Part shown: positions 1 through 12,700 of the stretch, in pieces
Position numbering within the stretch: position 1 is the stretch's first letter
How the letters are laid out: every line of letters starts with the position of its first letter
From: Azorinus chamasolen
Taxonomy: Eukaryota > Mollusca > Bivalvia > Cardiida > Solecurtidae
Reading direction: 5' to 3'
NCBI GenBank assembly: GCA_963576725.1
Contig: OY755242.1
Location: 24,107,869 to 24,171,868 of the forward strand
DNA length: 64,000 nt
Program-made: the position numbers and the translations under genes
Notes under the pieces: model-generated
Seen by the model: only the letters and a program-made list of their open reading frames with translations
What the model was told of the DNA's origin: nothing
The model's database searches: none

Positions 1-648
1 TTTTTTTTATTTCAAGCTACTCACATTATCCTTCAGATTTAAAAGTTTCAATTCTACTACTTCTTCTCCAGACAATATCTTTCTCTTATTCCTGGAAAAT
101 GGAAGTAAATATCATATCGAAAATGATTGGCTAAAACTACAGACTTCTAGCCAATCGAATTCTTCGATTTATAAGCGACGAACCGGTGACATAAAATTAC
201 GTATATCATAAGACTAAGATTAAGTTGTACATAAATTTGTTAGTTCTGTTGAGTTTCCGCAGACACTCATTTTAACAGATTAGGCAGGAAGGCATAAAGT
301 ACTTAGCAGCATTTAAAATGGGGTAGCAAGGAAACACAATACTATAAGCATGCATCTGGTAAAATAAACAGCACACTCAGAACAGGGTAACACAATATAC
401 TTGTAATGTAAATCTACATTTCACAAATATAAGCTTGACATTATAAAAGCACAAGTAACTGTATCAGTTTAAGTTATGCTCGACATTAAGTTGAAATTTT
501 AAACCAACACCACCGTCAACAATTAAAATATGTGGCATTACTTTGTTTTAAAATCGCCTTTTCACAAACTACCTTGAGCTACTCCGTTGCTTGAGAAAAG
601 TGATTATTACAGAAAAGTATTTCTTTTAAAGAAACAGTGAAGGACAAA
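1..648. other. AT-rich upstream region of the NDUFC2-like gene
   Basis: No gene or known repeat is seen here. The stretch directly precedes the start codon at 649 and should hold the promoter and 5' UTR, but no TATA box or other element can be picked out with confidence. Confidence 0.3.
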
Positions 649-793
649 ATGGCTGACAACAAAGTTATTCCATGGGAAGATTATCATTATGAGCCCCGAC
701 TGCTAGATATGTATCAAATCCTCGGCATGGCGATGGGCGGAACAACAATGATTGGAACGAATGTATACAGGAGATTCCCTCCTCTGTACAGAC
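649..793 (+). CDS. NDUFC2: NDUFC2-like exon 1
   Basis: Starts at the ATG in context acaaaATGG. It ends before the donor GTATGT at 794 after the first base of codon 49 (phase 1). It encodes residues 1-48 with the first hydrophobic segment. Confidence 0.82.
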
Positions 794-3700
794 GTATGTA
801 TTTGTGTCCCGGTGCTCCTGACAATTGGTTATTACTGCTTCAGTATATTGTTCGTACCTGAACTGTTTCGTACCATTAACCAAGTGTTATTTTCAGTTAA
901 TGGGGAATGGTGGCGGGACAAAGTGATATGAGGTAAATGTGTCTCATCATCAACACGTGATAAAATGGACGTCATAGGAAAAGGATACATGCCAAAAGAA
1001 TTGTTTAATTGCATTTGTGATCTGTATGAATCAAAGCATTGTAGACGCTGCAGTATTCTTTGCATGGCATCAATCTGATATTGAATTAGTTCGCTTTGGT
1101 TTGGAATTGCGTATCTGTAAAGGAAGGGATTAACACTCTATCCACTTGATGATACAGTTTCAGCCGACACTTCAGCCGTTTCCCACCATGCTTAACATCA
1201 CACTGACCTGGCACTCGCAGTTATGGGCTTGATTACCAGTGTTTAGGCTAGGCCGCGCCCCTGCGTCATTGATGCAGAATAATTAAAAATGGCGAATGAA
1301 AAAAAGTTCCGTGGGTCATTTTGGCGCATCGTATTCCGTCCAGAAAAATTGCTGAAATCTGTCTCTCGGCCTGTGTTTTAGCCTATTATTTACTGCCCGC
1401 ATCATTTCCTGTACCCAAGACGCATGATTTATAGCGTTCTCTTTTACAATAAAGCGCCTGTATGATTAACAAATCGGATTACTTTATTCGGTGCGCTGCA
1501 GTGAATCGAAGCTAGATTTTCTACTCTGAGTCGTCGTAACTTGAAAATGTCTGCTGAAAACCAGCAAAAGTCTTTTCTGTCCTTTTTCGCTATCGGCAGC
1601 CAAGAAACAGAAAACAAACAAAGACCCTCCAAAAGATGCGCCATCATCATCAACGGGCGAGAATGCCAGAAAGTTCCAACCAAAATGACTCGAGACCTAT
1701 GCATCGTGGCTTACTTACGAAATTACGATGGTGAAAAAATAGAATGTTTTGTAAGTTGAGCATCTATATAAACACAAAGAAATCTAATGCATTTTCAATT
1801 GGAACAGCCAATTTTCGTACAAATTAGTACGATCACTAGACACATAGCGAGCAGTGACAATAAGCTGTCTGTCGGTTCAGTTGAGCAGACTGGCAATCTT
1901 CAGTGCTGCTCACACTGATATTTAGGGCCTATTTTATTAAATTTTTGTAGTGATATGTAGATTGGCCCACTGATTTAGAAAATGACCCACTGTTTTGAGT
2001 GATAATGGGTCAAAATGACCCATAGAGTTAGGATTCTAGCCTAAACACTGCTAATCGCTTGCATAAGGTCATCTGACGTGCGCTTCTTATATTTTTATTT
2101 CATTCAGTACAGTCCACTCTCGTTATGGCGAACTCGCTTGACACAAATTTCTCGTTGACACGAAGATTTTGTAAAGTCGCAACTTTTCTTCCTATTTATT
2201 CTATATAAATTTAAGTTTTTAAGACGAATTCGATCTGATCACGTTTTCGTTAAGTGGAAGTCATTTTCCGTCCCCAAAGTGTTTGTTTGCATGTAATTAT
2301 CGGTGCTTGTATCGAAGTCACACCTCTCAGTCTGATTGAGTTCGAGGCTTGAATGGGACCTTTTGATCCGACCCTGGCAAAGTACGCCAGGTGATCGCGA
2401 CACACGTAATTACAGTGTTTTGTGGGTAAACAATCACTGATGTCAGATAATTATTCAAACTGTGGAACAATGCCGCATTGAGTGAACGTTATTTAGTAAA
2501 ATGACACATTACCGTTCATTCGTCCTAAGTTTCAATCATGACTACTGTAGTATGAAAGATGACTCTCAAGCGTCCTCGCTTCCGGACGATTTTGTAGAGA
2601 TTGGATAAAAAGTAAGGCCTGTTCCTTATTTTATTACCAATACATGCAGTTTAACATTGAATTTAATTTGTCGCTTGAGTAATAGCGAAACAGCTCACGG
2701 CGAAACATGTAAAATGATGACTACATTTTGGAACGTCTGGTTTCCCAAATAAGGCTGTTCTCTTACATGTACCGGAAGTACGTGAATCGGCAACCAGCTA
2801 GTTCATGTGTGATTGCGTATTTCCGGTGCCCGTTGAGAAAAAGGGATTTCCCATAGAAATGGCGTAAACAAACAATGCGCTTTAAAAATCGCCAAACCAA
2901 CGGCGATTAATTAAATTATAAAGGTAAAAGGGATCTGAAAATTGGACAGGGCCTTGTAAATTAGGGCATAGTGGAGGCATAAGAAAGACAGAAGTTTGTT
3001 CAAACAATAATGGATCAACACGCACATGTATTTATACATGTATACACAGAGTGCGATTCTTTTACACAATGTGAAGACTAAACTGTGTAAGCACATTAGT
3101 ATACTTGTAATATGGCAGCTTGTTTAAGGTGAACGTAATGAAAGAAACTGGATTTTTTTTAAAAATGGCATGTGATTTTTGAGTCCAACTCTCGATGAGT
3201 CGAAGTTTTTAACGGGTCCCTACAAACTCGATATAACGAGAGTCGACTGTATTTTCATTCATGTTATGATCACGTGATTTCTTCATGTGACTGATATTTG
3301 TATATCCATGCACCCTTTGTACACATTGCTATATTTTGTAGATTTTGTTGCACATACTAAGCCGAAGATTATGTTATGAAGCATTTTCATGTCAGATATA
3401 GTATACAAACCTGTCAAGATACACGCATTGCGCATGTGTCACACGCATTTTACGTCTAAATCACTATCACACGCTTAGTTCTGTATCACACACGCATTTT
3501 CAAAATTCTTGAAAAAATACTTGAAATGTGACCATTGAACCCTTAAATTGTCCTGAAACACCCTTAAATCGGCTCATAAATACCGCAATATACCGATTAC
3601 GACCCATTATTTTGATGAATCGACATGACGTCAATTGCAAACAGTGATCAATTCCGTGTAATTACTCAAAACTCCTCACAGTAATCTCCCTTGTCACTTC

Positions 3701-6700
3701 GTGTGAACTTCAGCGTAGCTATTAGGGGAGATCACTGCGTTGGAGGTTTATAATTAGTAAGTAGCGATGGAGGAGAATTCTTAAAAGTCACCTGTTAAAA
3801 AGAATCCGAAAACCCGCAATTTAGCGAGTGCAGCGTTAAGGAAACTTCGCATAAATACGAGCCACCCAAAGAACTGATAGATAAATCGATAAAGGTTACA
3901 TTGGAAGCGTGGAAATACAATAATCAACATCAGCGACTGTTTAAAGCAATTGTATCCCCACGATGCCTGTTTACCCTGTGATGTTTAGGGTCTCTGGAAA
4001 TAACCCTTTACGAAATGAATATTCAGAATGCAGGACTCCAAATATTGTTTTAATTAACTGAAATTTTAGTTTAACACAGAAAACAAGGAATCTATCTAGG
4101 GTATGATTATTTTCAAAGAAAACAGAGTAGATCCTAATCAGACAGCTCCAACAGAAGCTGTCTGATCTGGGACTACCCTGTTTGCCAAGGTATCAAAAGT
4201 CGTCAGTGTGTGGGAAGTGATCAAAATAAAATAAAGCTTTGTCAGTTATATCAGTGTTTTATAAATGTGTCTCATTTTATTATAAATTTTCTTAATAATA
4301 TAAGATAGGAAAGTCAGTGCTGGATTATATGATTTCCCCATGATCTGAAGCCTCCAAAAAGCTGTCAGAAAGAGGCTTTTCACGTCTTTAAAATGGCAAT
4401 ATTTCAGGAGCTTCTGGGGGCCTTCGGCCCCCTGGACCCCTAACCAGAGCTTTGCCCTGAACCCACCAGGGGTCCTAGCGGCCCCCCGGCCCCCCAACTA
4501 TTCTAGTCTCACTCTTAACATGTTCTGACCATTGACAGCTATGAGTATCAGCATGCCCAGTCACGCAACAGACTGCGTGAATCGCGCAAAAAAATCTGAA
4601 TGTGCATATTTTTTTGCATGTGGACGGGTACGTTTTTTAGCTCACCAGAGCACAAAGTGCTCAGGGTGAGCTTTTGTGATCACCTGATGTCCGTCGTCGT
4701 GCGTCGTCCGTCGTTCGTCGTTCGTCGTTCGTCGTCCGTCGTCAACAATTTGAACCTTTAAAAATCTTCTCCTCTGAATCTATAGGGTGCTCAGCTTTCA
4801 TCTTTGGCACATAGCTTCACCTATAGGTCCTTTACAAAAGTTATATAAATTATGTCCCTGGAGTCAAAATTGGCCCCACCCTGGGGGTGTCAAGTTTTCA
4901 ATAGAAACATATAGTGAAACTTTGAAAATCTTCTTCTCTGAAACTGGAAGGTTCTCAGCTTTGATATTTGGCACATAGCATCATCTATAGGTCCTCTACA
5001 AAAGTTATATAAATCATGTCCCTGGGGTCAAAATTGGCCCCGCCCTAGTGGTGGCAAGTTTTCCGAAGCTGACTGCTGTTTAAACACTAGTATCTTCCTG
5101 GCAAAAACTACATGTCCCAGAGCTTAGATATTTGGTGTATGGATCTACTTAGTTTACCTTTAAGAATTTTGTTAATATCATAATTCTGAGGTTAAAATTG
5201 GTCCTGCCCTTTGGGTTATACTTTAAAATAGGCTTTTTCACTTCACAAACTGCGGCTAAAGGTTTCTCCTCCAACCCAGTCCACTGAGACTGACCTAGTT
5301 CCAGTGGTTTTACCCTTAGTCTAATCAGTAGAGTAGAAATTGTGTTTAGCCAAATAAATAACAAACACTCATTTTAGATGGAGAAAACTAAGTGGATAAT
5401 TCTCAAAATGCTCTTTGCATATCTATGTCCTGCATTAAGCTCTCAGATATCAATATAGAGTCTTATCAGTATATCTTTTGTGAAGTTTAGCTGAATACAA
5501 GTCAAGTGTTCTATGCTGTAGCATTCTTTATCAGTATTATAGTTGTTTCAGAATTGTTGTCTGCTTGTCTAAGATTGTTCACATTGTTTTTTAATACATG
5601 TCAATCTTACAATTAACTCTCTTGTACAAAACAATTATGAAGTACAATATTGGATTCTGATCTGACACATATGTAATTTGAAGTTACATATGCGTCAGAT
5701 CAGAATCCAAACTGTGCTAGGTCTCCCTTTGCACTTTTGATAACAACTGGGATGCCTCCCTTCTGGGTAGACAGCTGATATTTTTTAGATCTGGCCTATT
5801 GCACAGACAACCCTTTACTCCAAAATTATGCATTTCTGCACCATTGCAAACAGAGTAGACCCAGATTAGATGGCTCATTTAGTAGCCATATGATCAATCT
5901 GCTCTGTTTACTTATGATATTATATAGTGCAAATTGCATTAAATTATTTCCATTTTTGTGTACAATATACAATGTACTTATAATATGTTTACTTAACCCA
6001 TTCCCTCATATAAATGCCTTTTCATGCATTTGCAAACAGAGCAGACCCAGATCAGGCGGCTCCTTTAGCAGCTGTCTAAATAGGGTCTACTCTGTTTGTT
6101 AATGGAATTTGAAAGATGTTTTTCATTACTTTCTTAAATGGCTACACTTTCTATTTTTCATTATAACTATTTTGTCCATGAACATTCAGTAGGTATTGAA
6201 ATTTTGAATAAACATAGAACAGTGGAAGGGTTAAAAATAAGTTAAGATATGAATAATAATATGAACTCATGTATCATCATCTTCAGGTCCTTTACAAAAG
6301 TTATATTAATTATGGCCCTGGGGTCAAAATTGGCCCCACCCCAGGGGTGGGTAGTTTTCAGTAGAAACATATAGAGCAAACTTTGAAAATCTTATGAAAC
6401 TGAAAGGTGCTCAGCTTTCATATTTGGCTCATAGCATCATGTCTAAGTCCTCTACAAAAGTTATATAAATTATGCCCCTGGGGTCAAAATTGGCCCGCCC
6501 CAGGGCCGGCTAGTTTTCTATAGAAACATATAGTGAAAACTTTGAAAATCTTCTCCTCTGATAGTCTGGTGAGCGCTTCAGGGCCATTCTGGCCCTCTTG
6601 TTCCAAATTGGGATAATGAAAACAACGTAAATATCATAAAACACAATTACAATGCTTTAGCTATCGAACAAATCTGAAAGAAACCATCGAAATCTCACGA

Positions 6701-9700
6701 GTTTAGTACCATGTTTGGTTTCGGATGCCATGTTATTAAAAACCTTTTAATTGTATCAATCGAATGCAGGTCAATAATTTGGATTATATTGTCAGGTCGG
6801 CGAGGGTACTGTGGGTTAGGCTTTGGAACACCACCTTTGTATTCTATTGCTATGCAAAGAATACAAGAATGAAACAATAACCACACTGATTCAACAGTAT
6901 GGTATGAATTAATAAAATTATTAAAATGATGATATAAAGTGGTATGATTGATAGTACAAATGGTAAAAGTATGGTATGAAATGGCCAAAAAATCATGGTT
7001 AACTTAGATTAATAGTTATGATATGAAATTATTGTAATTCTTATAAGTAGTCTACAAAGCTGATGTGACGCTTTTACTTAGCTATTTCTGTCATATAAAT
7101 GCCTCTTTATGTCTTTGCAAACAGAGTAGACCCAGATCAGGTGACTCTTCTAGGAGCTGTCTGACCAGGGTTTGCTTTGTTTGCTTATTTAAATGAAATT
7201 ATAATAGATCTGACTTTACAGTTTCTACCATTTCCAAAAAGTCCTGTGTACAATGTAACATAATTATGCCATTATGATAATTCTGCCTATAAATATTGAT
7301 GATATTATTATTTCTTATATTTACTTTAATTCTAGCAGTTTTCTTATTTTCCACAGTGTGATATAGTTGTAAGATTTTCACCCTCTTAGAGAGGAAAATA
7401 GTTCTCATGTCTGTATAGACCAGGTCCCGAAATGTTACTTTCTGTTGGCTATCACACATCATTCAGACATTATTAGGTGTGTTGTTCAGCAAATACCATA
7501 TTATCTCTAATAAACAGTCCCAGGGGCGTGACATTTTTAGTTCCTTTCTGGTGTTAGGTATTAGTCATTGTCTGTCTGTCCGGATGTGTTAGGGATGACA
7601 AATTTCATTGAAACCTCATACATAGTTTATTTATGAAAGTTAACTTATGAGGAGGTGTAGTGCAAGAATGAATTCTGGGTTATGAAGGTCACTCTTACTA
7701 AAAGTATAGTTATTAAGTTTATTTTTATAACACAAGAACAGAGGAAGTTTTGGCACTGGCAGAAAGTAGAGAATCACATCTATATTATTTCATAAGCAAA
7801 CAGAGCTTCTATATTGTAGGAACCACCTGACCTGGATATACTCTGTTTGCAAACTTTGCAAAGGCATATTTATGAAGGAAAGGGTTAAATATTTTGATAT
7901 TTACACATGTTACAGTAAACCCCCACTAATGCGACCACCTAAAAGAGGTATAATTCTGGGTGCTAGATGCAGATGGTAGCTTAATGTAGGACAGAAGTAA
8001 TGCAGAAAGCCCCTAGAGGAGCTTTCTGCATTACTTTTGTCCTCCTAGAGGAGCTTTCTGCATTACTTTTGTCCTGCATTAAGCAACCACCTGCTTATAA
8101 AGACATGCATGTTTATTCATTAAGTGGTCCCATTAGAGGGGTTCTACTGTATCTGTACCTCTGTTTGAGCTATGTTCTTTTTTATGTTGTAGCTATGGTT
8201 AACATGCCCATTTATCTTGGCGGTGGCCTTGTACTTGGTACAGTCCTTATGATGGCACGAGACAGAATGGTGGATAATAAAAGAAGAATTGCAGAGGCAT
8301 ATATACAGCAAAATCCTTCACAATTTGTAGAAGAACGTTAGTATTGTTTATTGATTTACATTAACCCATAGAGACTCAAAAGATAACTCCACCAAATCAT
8401 GGTGTGACCCTCTTGATAATCTTTTCTTGGAGATGATTCTAAAGAGGAGTCACGACATACATATGTATTTGGTTGTAACATTAACTTGTAACATTTCTTC
8501 CAAAAGTTATACACATTTGGCCATTTGTGACTAAAGTCCACAGAAATGGTCCTTGTCAGGTCATCTTTTATATTTGTTCAAAGAATTGATTCCGTTTGAA
8601 CTTGTTGCCATGGCAACTGTAAGGAAAAACGTTTGCAATCTTAAATTCTTGTCTGAAGCGGCTGGGTAGATTTCAATATAGTTTGGCCGGATATTTATCC
8701 TTAACCCTTTACTCAAGAAATATGCTTTTCTACACCTTTGCAGCACAGTAGATCTAGATCAGCCATCTGATCAGGGTCTGCTGTGTTTGCTAATGAAATT
8801 ATAATATATCTGACTGCAATTTCTACCAATACCTAAGAATTCTCTGTATACCGGCGGGTATATGCCATTATAAAAATTCAGTTAATTAATATTCATGATG
8901 TGACTGTTGTCATAATTTCTTTCATGAATATTACAACAGGGAAAGGGGTGAAAACAAGACTACAAAGAAATGAGATAGATTACCTTACAAAGCTACAATA
9001 AAAAAATTCTAAAATCTGTCTGAATCATCCAGACAGATTTTAGAATTTTTTAGCTCACCAGAGCACAAATTGCTCAGGGTGAGCTTTTGTGATTGCCTGA
9101 TGTCCGTCGTCCGTCGGCATGCGTCGTCCGTCGTCAGTCGTCAACAATTTGAACCTTTAAAAAGCTTCTCCTCTGAATCTACAGGGTTCTCAGCTTTCAT
9201 CTTTGGCACATAGCATCATCTGTTGGTCCTCTACAAAAGTTATATAAACTATACCCCTGGGGTCAAAATTGGCCCCGCCCCAGGGGTTTTCAGTTTTCAA
9301 AAGAAACATATAGTGAAAACTTTGAACATCATCTCCTCTAAAACTAGAAGGTCCTCAGCTTTCATATTTTGCACATAGCTTCAACTTCAGGGCTTCTACA
9401 AAAGTTATATAAATTATGCCCCTAGGGTAAAAATTGGTCCCACCCCAGGGATTGCCAGTTTTTTTAAGCTGACTACTTAAACAGCCCATAGGATCACTAG
9501 TTATGCATAGGAAAAACTTTAAAAGTATCCTTGTCAGAAACTACATGTCCCAGAGCTTAGATATTTGGTGTATAGATTTACTTAGCATAACTTTATGGGT
9601 TTTATAAGTATCATAGTTCTTGGGTTAAAATTAGCCCTGCCCTGTGTGTACAGTCTTCTTCAAGTCAGAAACGACAGCCTAAAGGTTTCTCCTTAATATA

Positions 9701-12700
9701 TCAGCCTGCAGAGCTCAGACCAGTCAGAGTGAGATCTTATATAATCACCCTTAGCCTGATCAGTAGAGTAGAAATTGTGTTTAGACAAATAACACACTCT
9801 CATTTAAGATTGAGAAAACTGAGGATAGTTCTTAATATGCAGAACACTCTTAAAGCTTTTTTTCATACCTATGCCCTGCATTAAGCTACCAGATATCAAT
9901 ATAGAGCATATCTGTTGTGAATTTCAGCTTAACTCTTTGCATACTGGGTAATTTTGTCATCTGCTAAATTGTTGTATGCAGCATATTCACAAGTTATTTC
10001 TTTCTGAGTTTTTCAGAAGTTCAGTCTCATTGACAAACAGTTTGGATATCAGATCAGGCCCCACATTATATTGGCCCTGATCTGGATCCAAACTGTTTGC
10101 AGAGGTCATTAGTGGTGGGAGAATCCCACTACACACTTTCTTTCTAAGTTTTTCAGAAGTTCAGTCTCATTTACAAACAGTTTGGATATCAGATCAGGCC
10201 CCACATTATATTGGCCCTGATCTGGATCCAAACTCTTTGCATAGGTCATTAGTGGTGGGAGAATCCCACTACACACTTTCTTTCTAAGTTTTTCAGAAGT
10301 TCAGTCTCATTTACAAACAATTTGGATATCAGATCAGGCCCCACATTATGTGGGCCTTGATCTGGATCCAAACTGTTTGCATAGGTCATTAGTGGTGGGA
10401 GAATCTGCCTCTAGCATCCAAAGAATTAATACAAGTTCCAGTGGTCTATGCTCTATTCATTCTTTCACTACATTCTTTCAGCATCATGTTCAGGTCCTCT
10501 ACAAAAGTTATATAAATTGTGTCCCTGGGGTCAAAATTGGCACCGCCCCTGGGGTGTTAAGTTTTCAATAGAAACATATGTGAAAACTTTGAAAATCTTC
10601 TCCTCTGATTGTCTGGTGAGCGATGTCAGGGCCATTCTGGCCCTCTTGTTTATTGTGGCTTTGTAAGGTAATCTATCTCATTTCTTTGTAGTCTTGTTTT
10701 TAACACATGGATGTCAATACTATTTGGCAGGAATGTTCATCACAAGATTCTTTAACCCTTTCCCTGTTTAGTATTCACGTAAGAAATAACAATGTCATGA
10801 ATGTTTATTAGCTGAAGTTTTATAATCGCAGATGAACACATGGCAAACAGAAACTGTTGAATCAGATCATGCCTGAATGTTCAGTTACCAACACAGCAGC
10901 TGATTTGGTGTACACTGTTCACAAGAGTCTAAGTACCACTCTCCCCTGTGACTTTTCTGATTTGGTGTACACTGTTAACAAGTGTCTAAGAACCTCTCTC
11001 CCCTGTGACTGGTATCTGATTTGGTTTACACTGTTCACAAGTGAGAATATCCCTCTTCCCAGTGACTGGTTTCCGATTTGGTGTACACACGACAAATGTC
11101 TGAGCCTCAGACTCAAGGTATCTATCAGCAAGTGCCTGAATGCCGGTATCCCTTGGAACCATGACTGGTCTCTTTTTAGCTCACCAGAGCACAAAGTGCT
11201 CAGGGTGAGCTTTTGTGATCGCCTGATGTCCGTCGTCGTGCGTCGTCAACAATTTGAGCCTTTAAAATTCTTCTCCTCTGAACCTACAGGGTTCTCAGCT
11301 TTTATCTTTGGTACATAGCATCACCTATAGGTCCTCTACAAAAGTTATATAAATTATGGCCCTGGGGTCAAAATTGGCCCCGCCCCAGGGGTAGCCAGTT
11401 TTCAAGTGAAACATATAGTGAAACTTTGAAAATCTTCTCCTCTGAAACTGGAAGGTTCACAGCTTTCATATTTGGCACATAGCATCATGTTCAGGTCCTC
11501 TACAAAAGTTATAATATATAAATTATGGCCCTGGGGTCAAAATTGGCCCCACCCCAGGCGTGGTCAGTTTTCAATAGAAACATATAGTGAAACTTTGAAA
11601 ATCTTCTCCTCTGAAACTGGAAGGTTCACAGCTTTCATATTTGGCACGTAGCATCATGTTCAGGTCCTCTACAAAAGTTATATAAATTATGTCCCTATGG
11701 TCAAAATTGGCCCCACCCCAGGGGTAGCCAGTTTTCAAGTGAAACATATAGTGAACACTTTGAAAATCTTCTCCTGAAACTGGAAGGTTCTCAGCTTTCA
11801 TATTTGGCACAGATCATCATGTTCAGGTCCTCTACAAAAGTTATATAAATTATGGCCCTGAGGTCAAAATTGGCCCCGCCCCAGGGGTGGTCAGTTTTCT
11901 ATAGAAACATAGTGAAAACTGAAAATCTTCTCCTCTGAAACTGGAAGGTTCTCAGCTTTCATATATGGCACATTGCATCATGTTCAGGTCCTCTACAAAA
12001 GTTATATAGATTATGCCCCAGGATGCAAAATTGGCCCAGCCCCAGGGATAACCAGTTTTCAAAAGAAACATATACTGAAAACTTTGAAAATTTTCTCCTG
12101 AATCTACAGGGTTCTCAGCTTTCATATTTGGCACATAGCATCATGTTCAGGTCCTCTACAAAAGTTATATAAATTATGTCCCTGGGGTCAAAATTGGCCC
12201 CGCCCCAGGGGTGGTCAGTTTTCAATAGAAACATATAGTGAAAACTTCTCCTCTGAAACTTGAAGGCTCTCAGCTTTCATATTTGGCACATAGCATCATG
12301 TTTAAGTCCTCTTCAAAAGTTGTATAAATTATGCCACTGGGGTCAAAGTTGGCCCCGCCCCAGGGCCGGCTAGTTTTCTATAGAAACATATAGTGAAAAC
12401 GTTGCAAATCTTCTCCTCTGATTGTCTGGTGAGCGCTTCAGGGCCATTCTGGTCCTCTTGTTAGTGTACACTACATTTGTATCTGCAAATGTCTGAATAT
12501 CTCTTTCCACCATGACTTGTCTTCAAATACATGAATACCCCTCTATACTATGTCTGTTCATTGATTTCATATACACTGTCCGCAAATGCCTGAATAACCG
12601 TCTCCAGCATGACTGGTCACTTATATGTGTACAATGTCTATAAATGCCTGAATGTAACCCTTTTTGGCCATGATATAAACTGAAAAATCATATCTATATT

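Larger units (their letters stand above)
4634..6602 (+). mobile_element. HL1 element (5' hairpin, CCGTC microsatellite, tandem core, 3' hairpin), copy 1
   Basis: The 5' end is TTTTTAGCTCACC with hairpin GCTCACCAGAGCACaaaGTGCTCAGGGTGAGC. A (GTCGTCCGTC)n stretch at 4686-4742 follows, then diverged ~165 bp monomers. The 3' end is hairpin AGGGCCATTCTGGCCCT plus CTTGTT at 6602. The layout matches pearl/MINE and Helentron-like elements known in bivalves. A MITE-B copy is nested at 5993-6234. Confidence 0.75.

Noticed and set aside
4246..4497. Open frame of 83 codons on the minus strand with Gly/Ala-rich start
   Set aside because: It arises from a GC-rich inverted motif (GGGGGCCTTCGGCCCCC) of a dispersed repeat and has no protein-like features.
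10857..11318. Open frame of 153 codons on the plus strand
   Set aside because: It runs through a ~64-bp minisatellite and into an HL1 element. Its protein is a set of repeated Asp-Leu-Val-Tyr-Thr-Val units with no family match.
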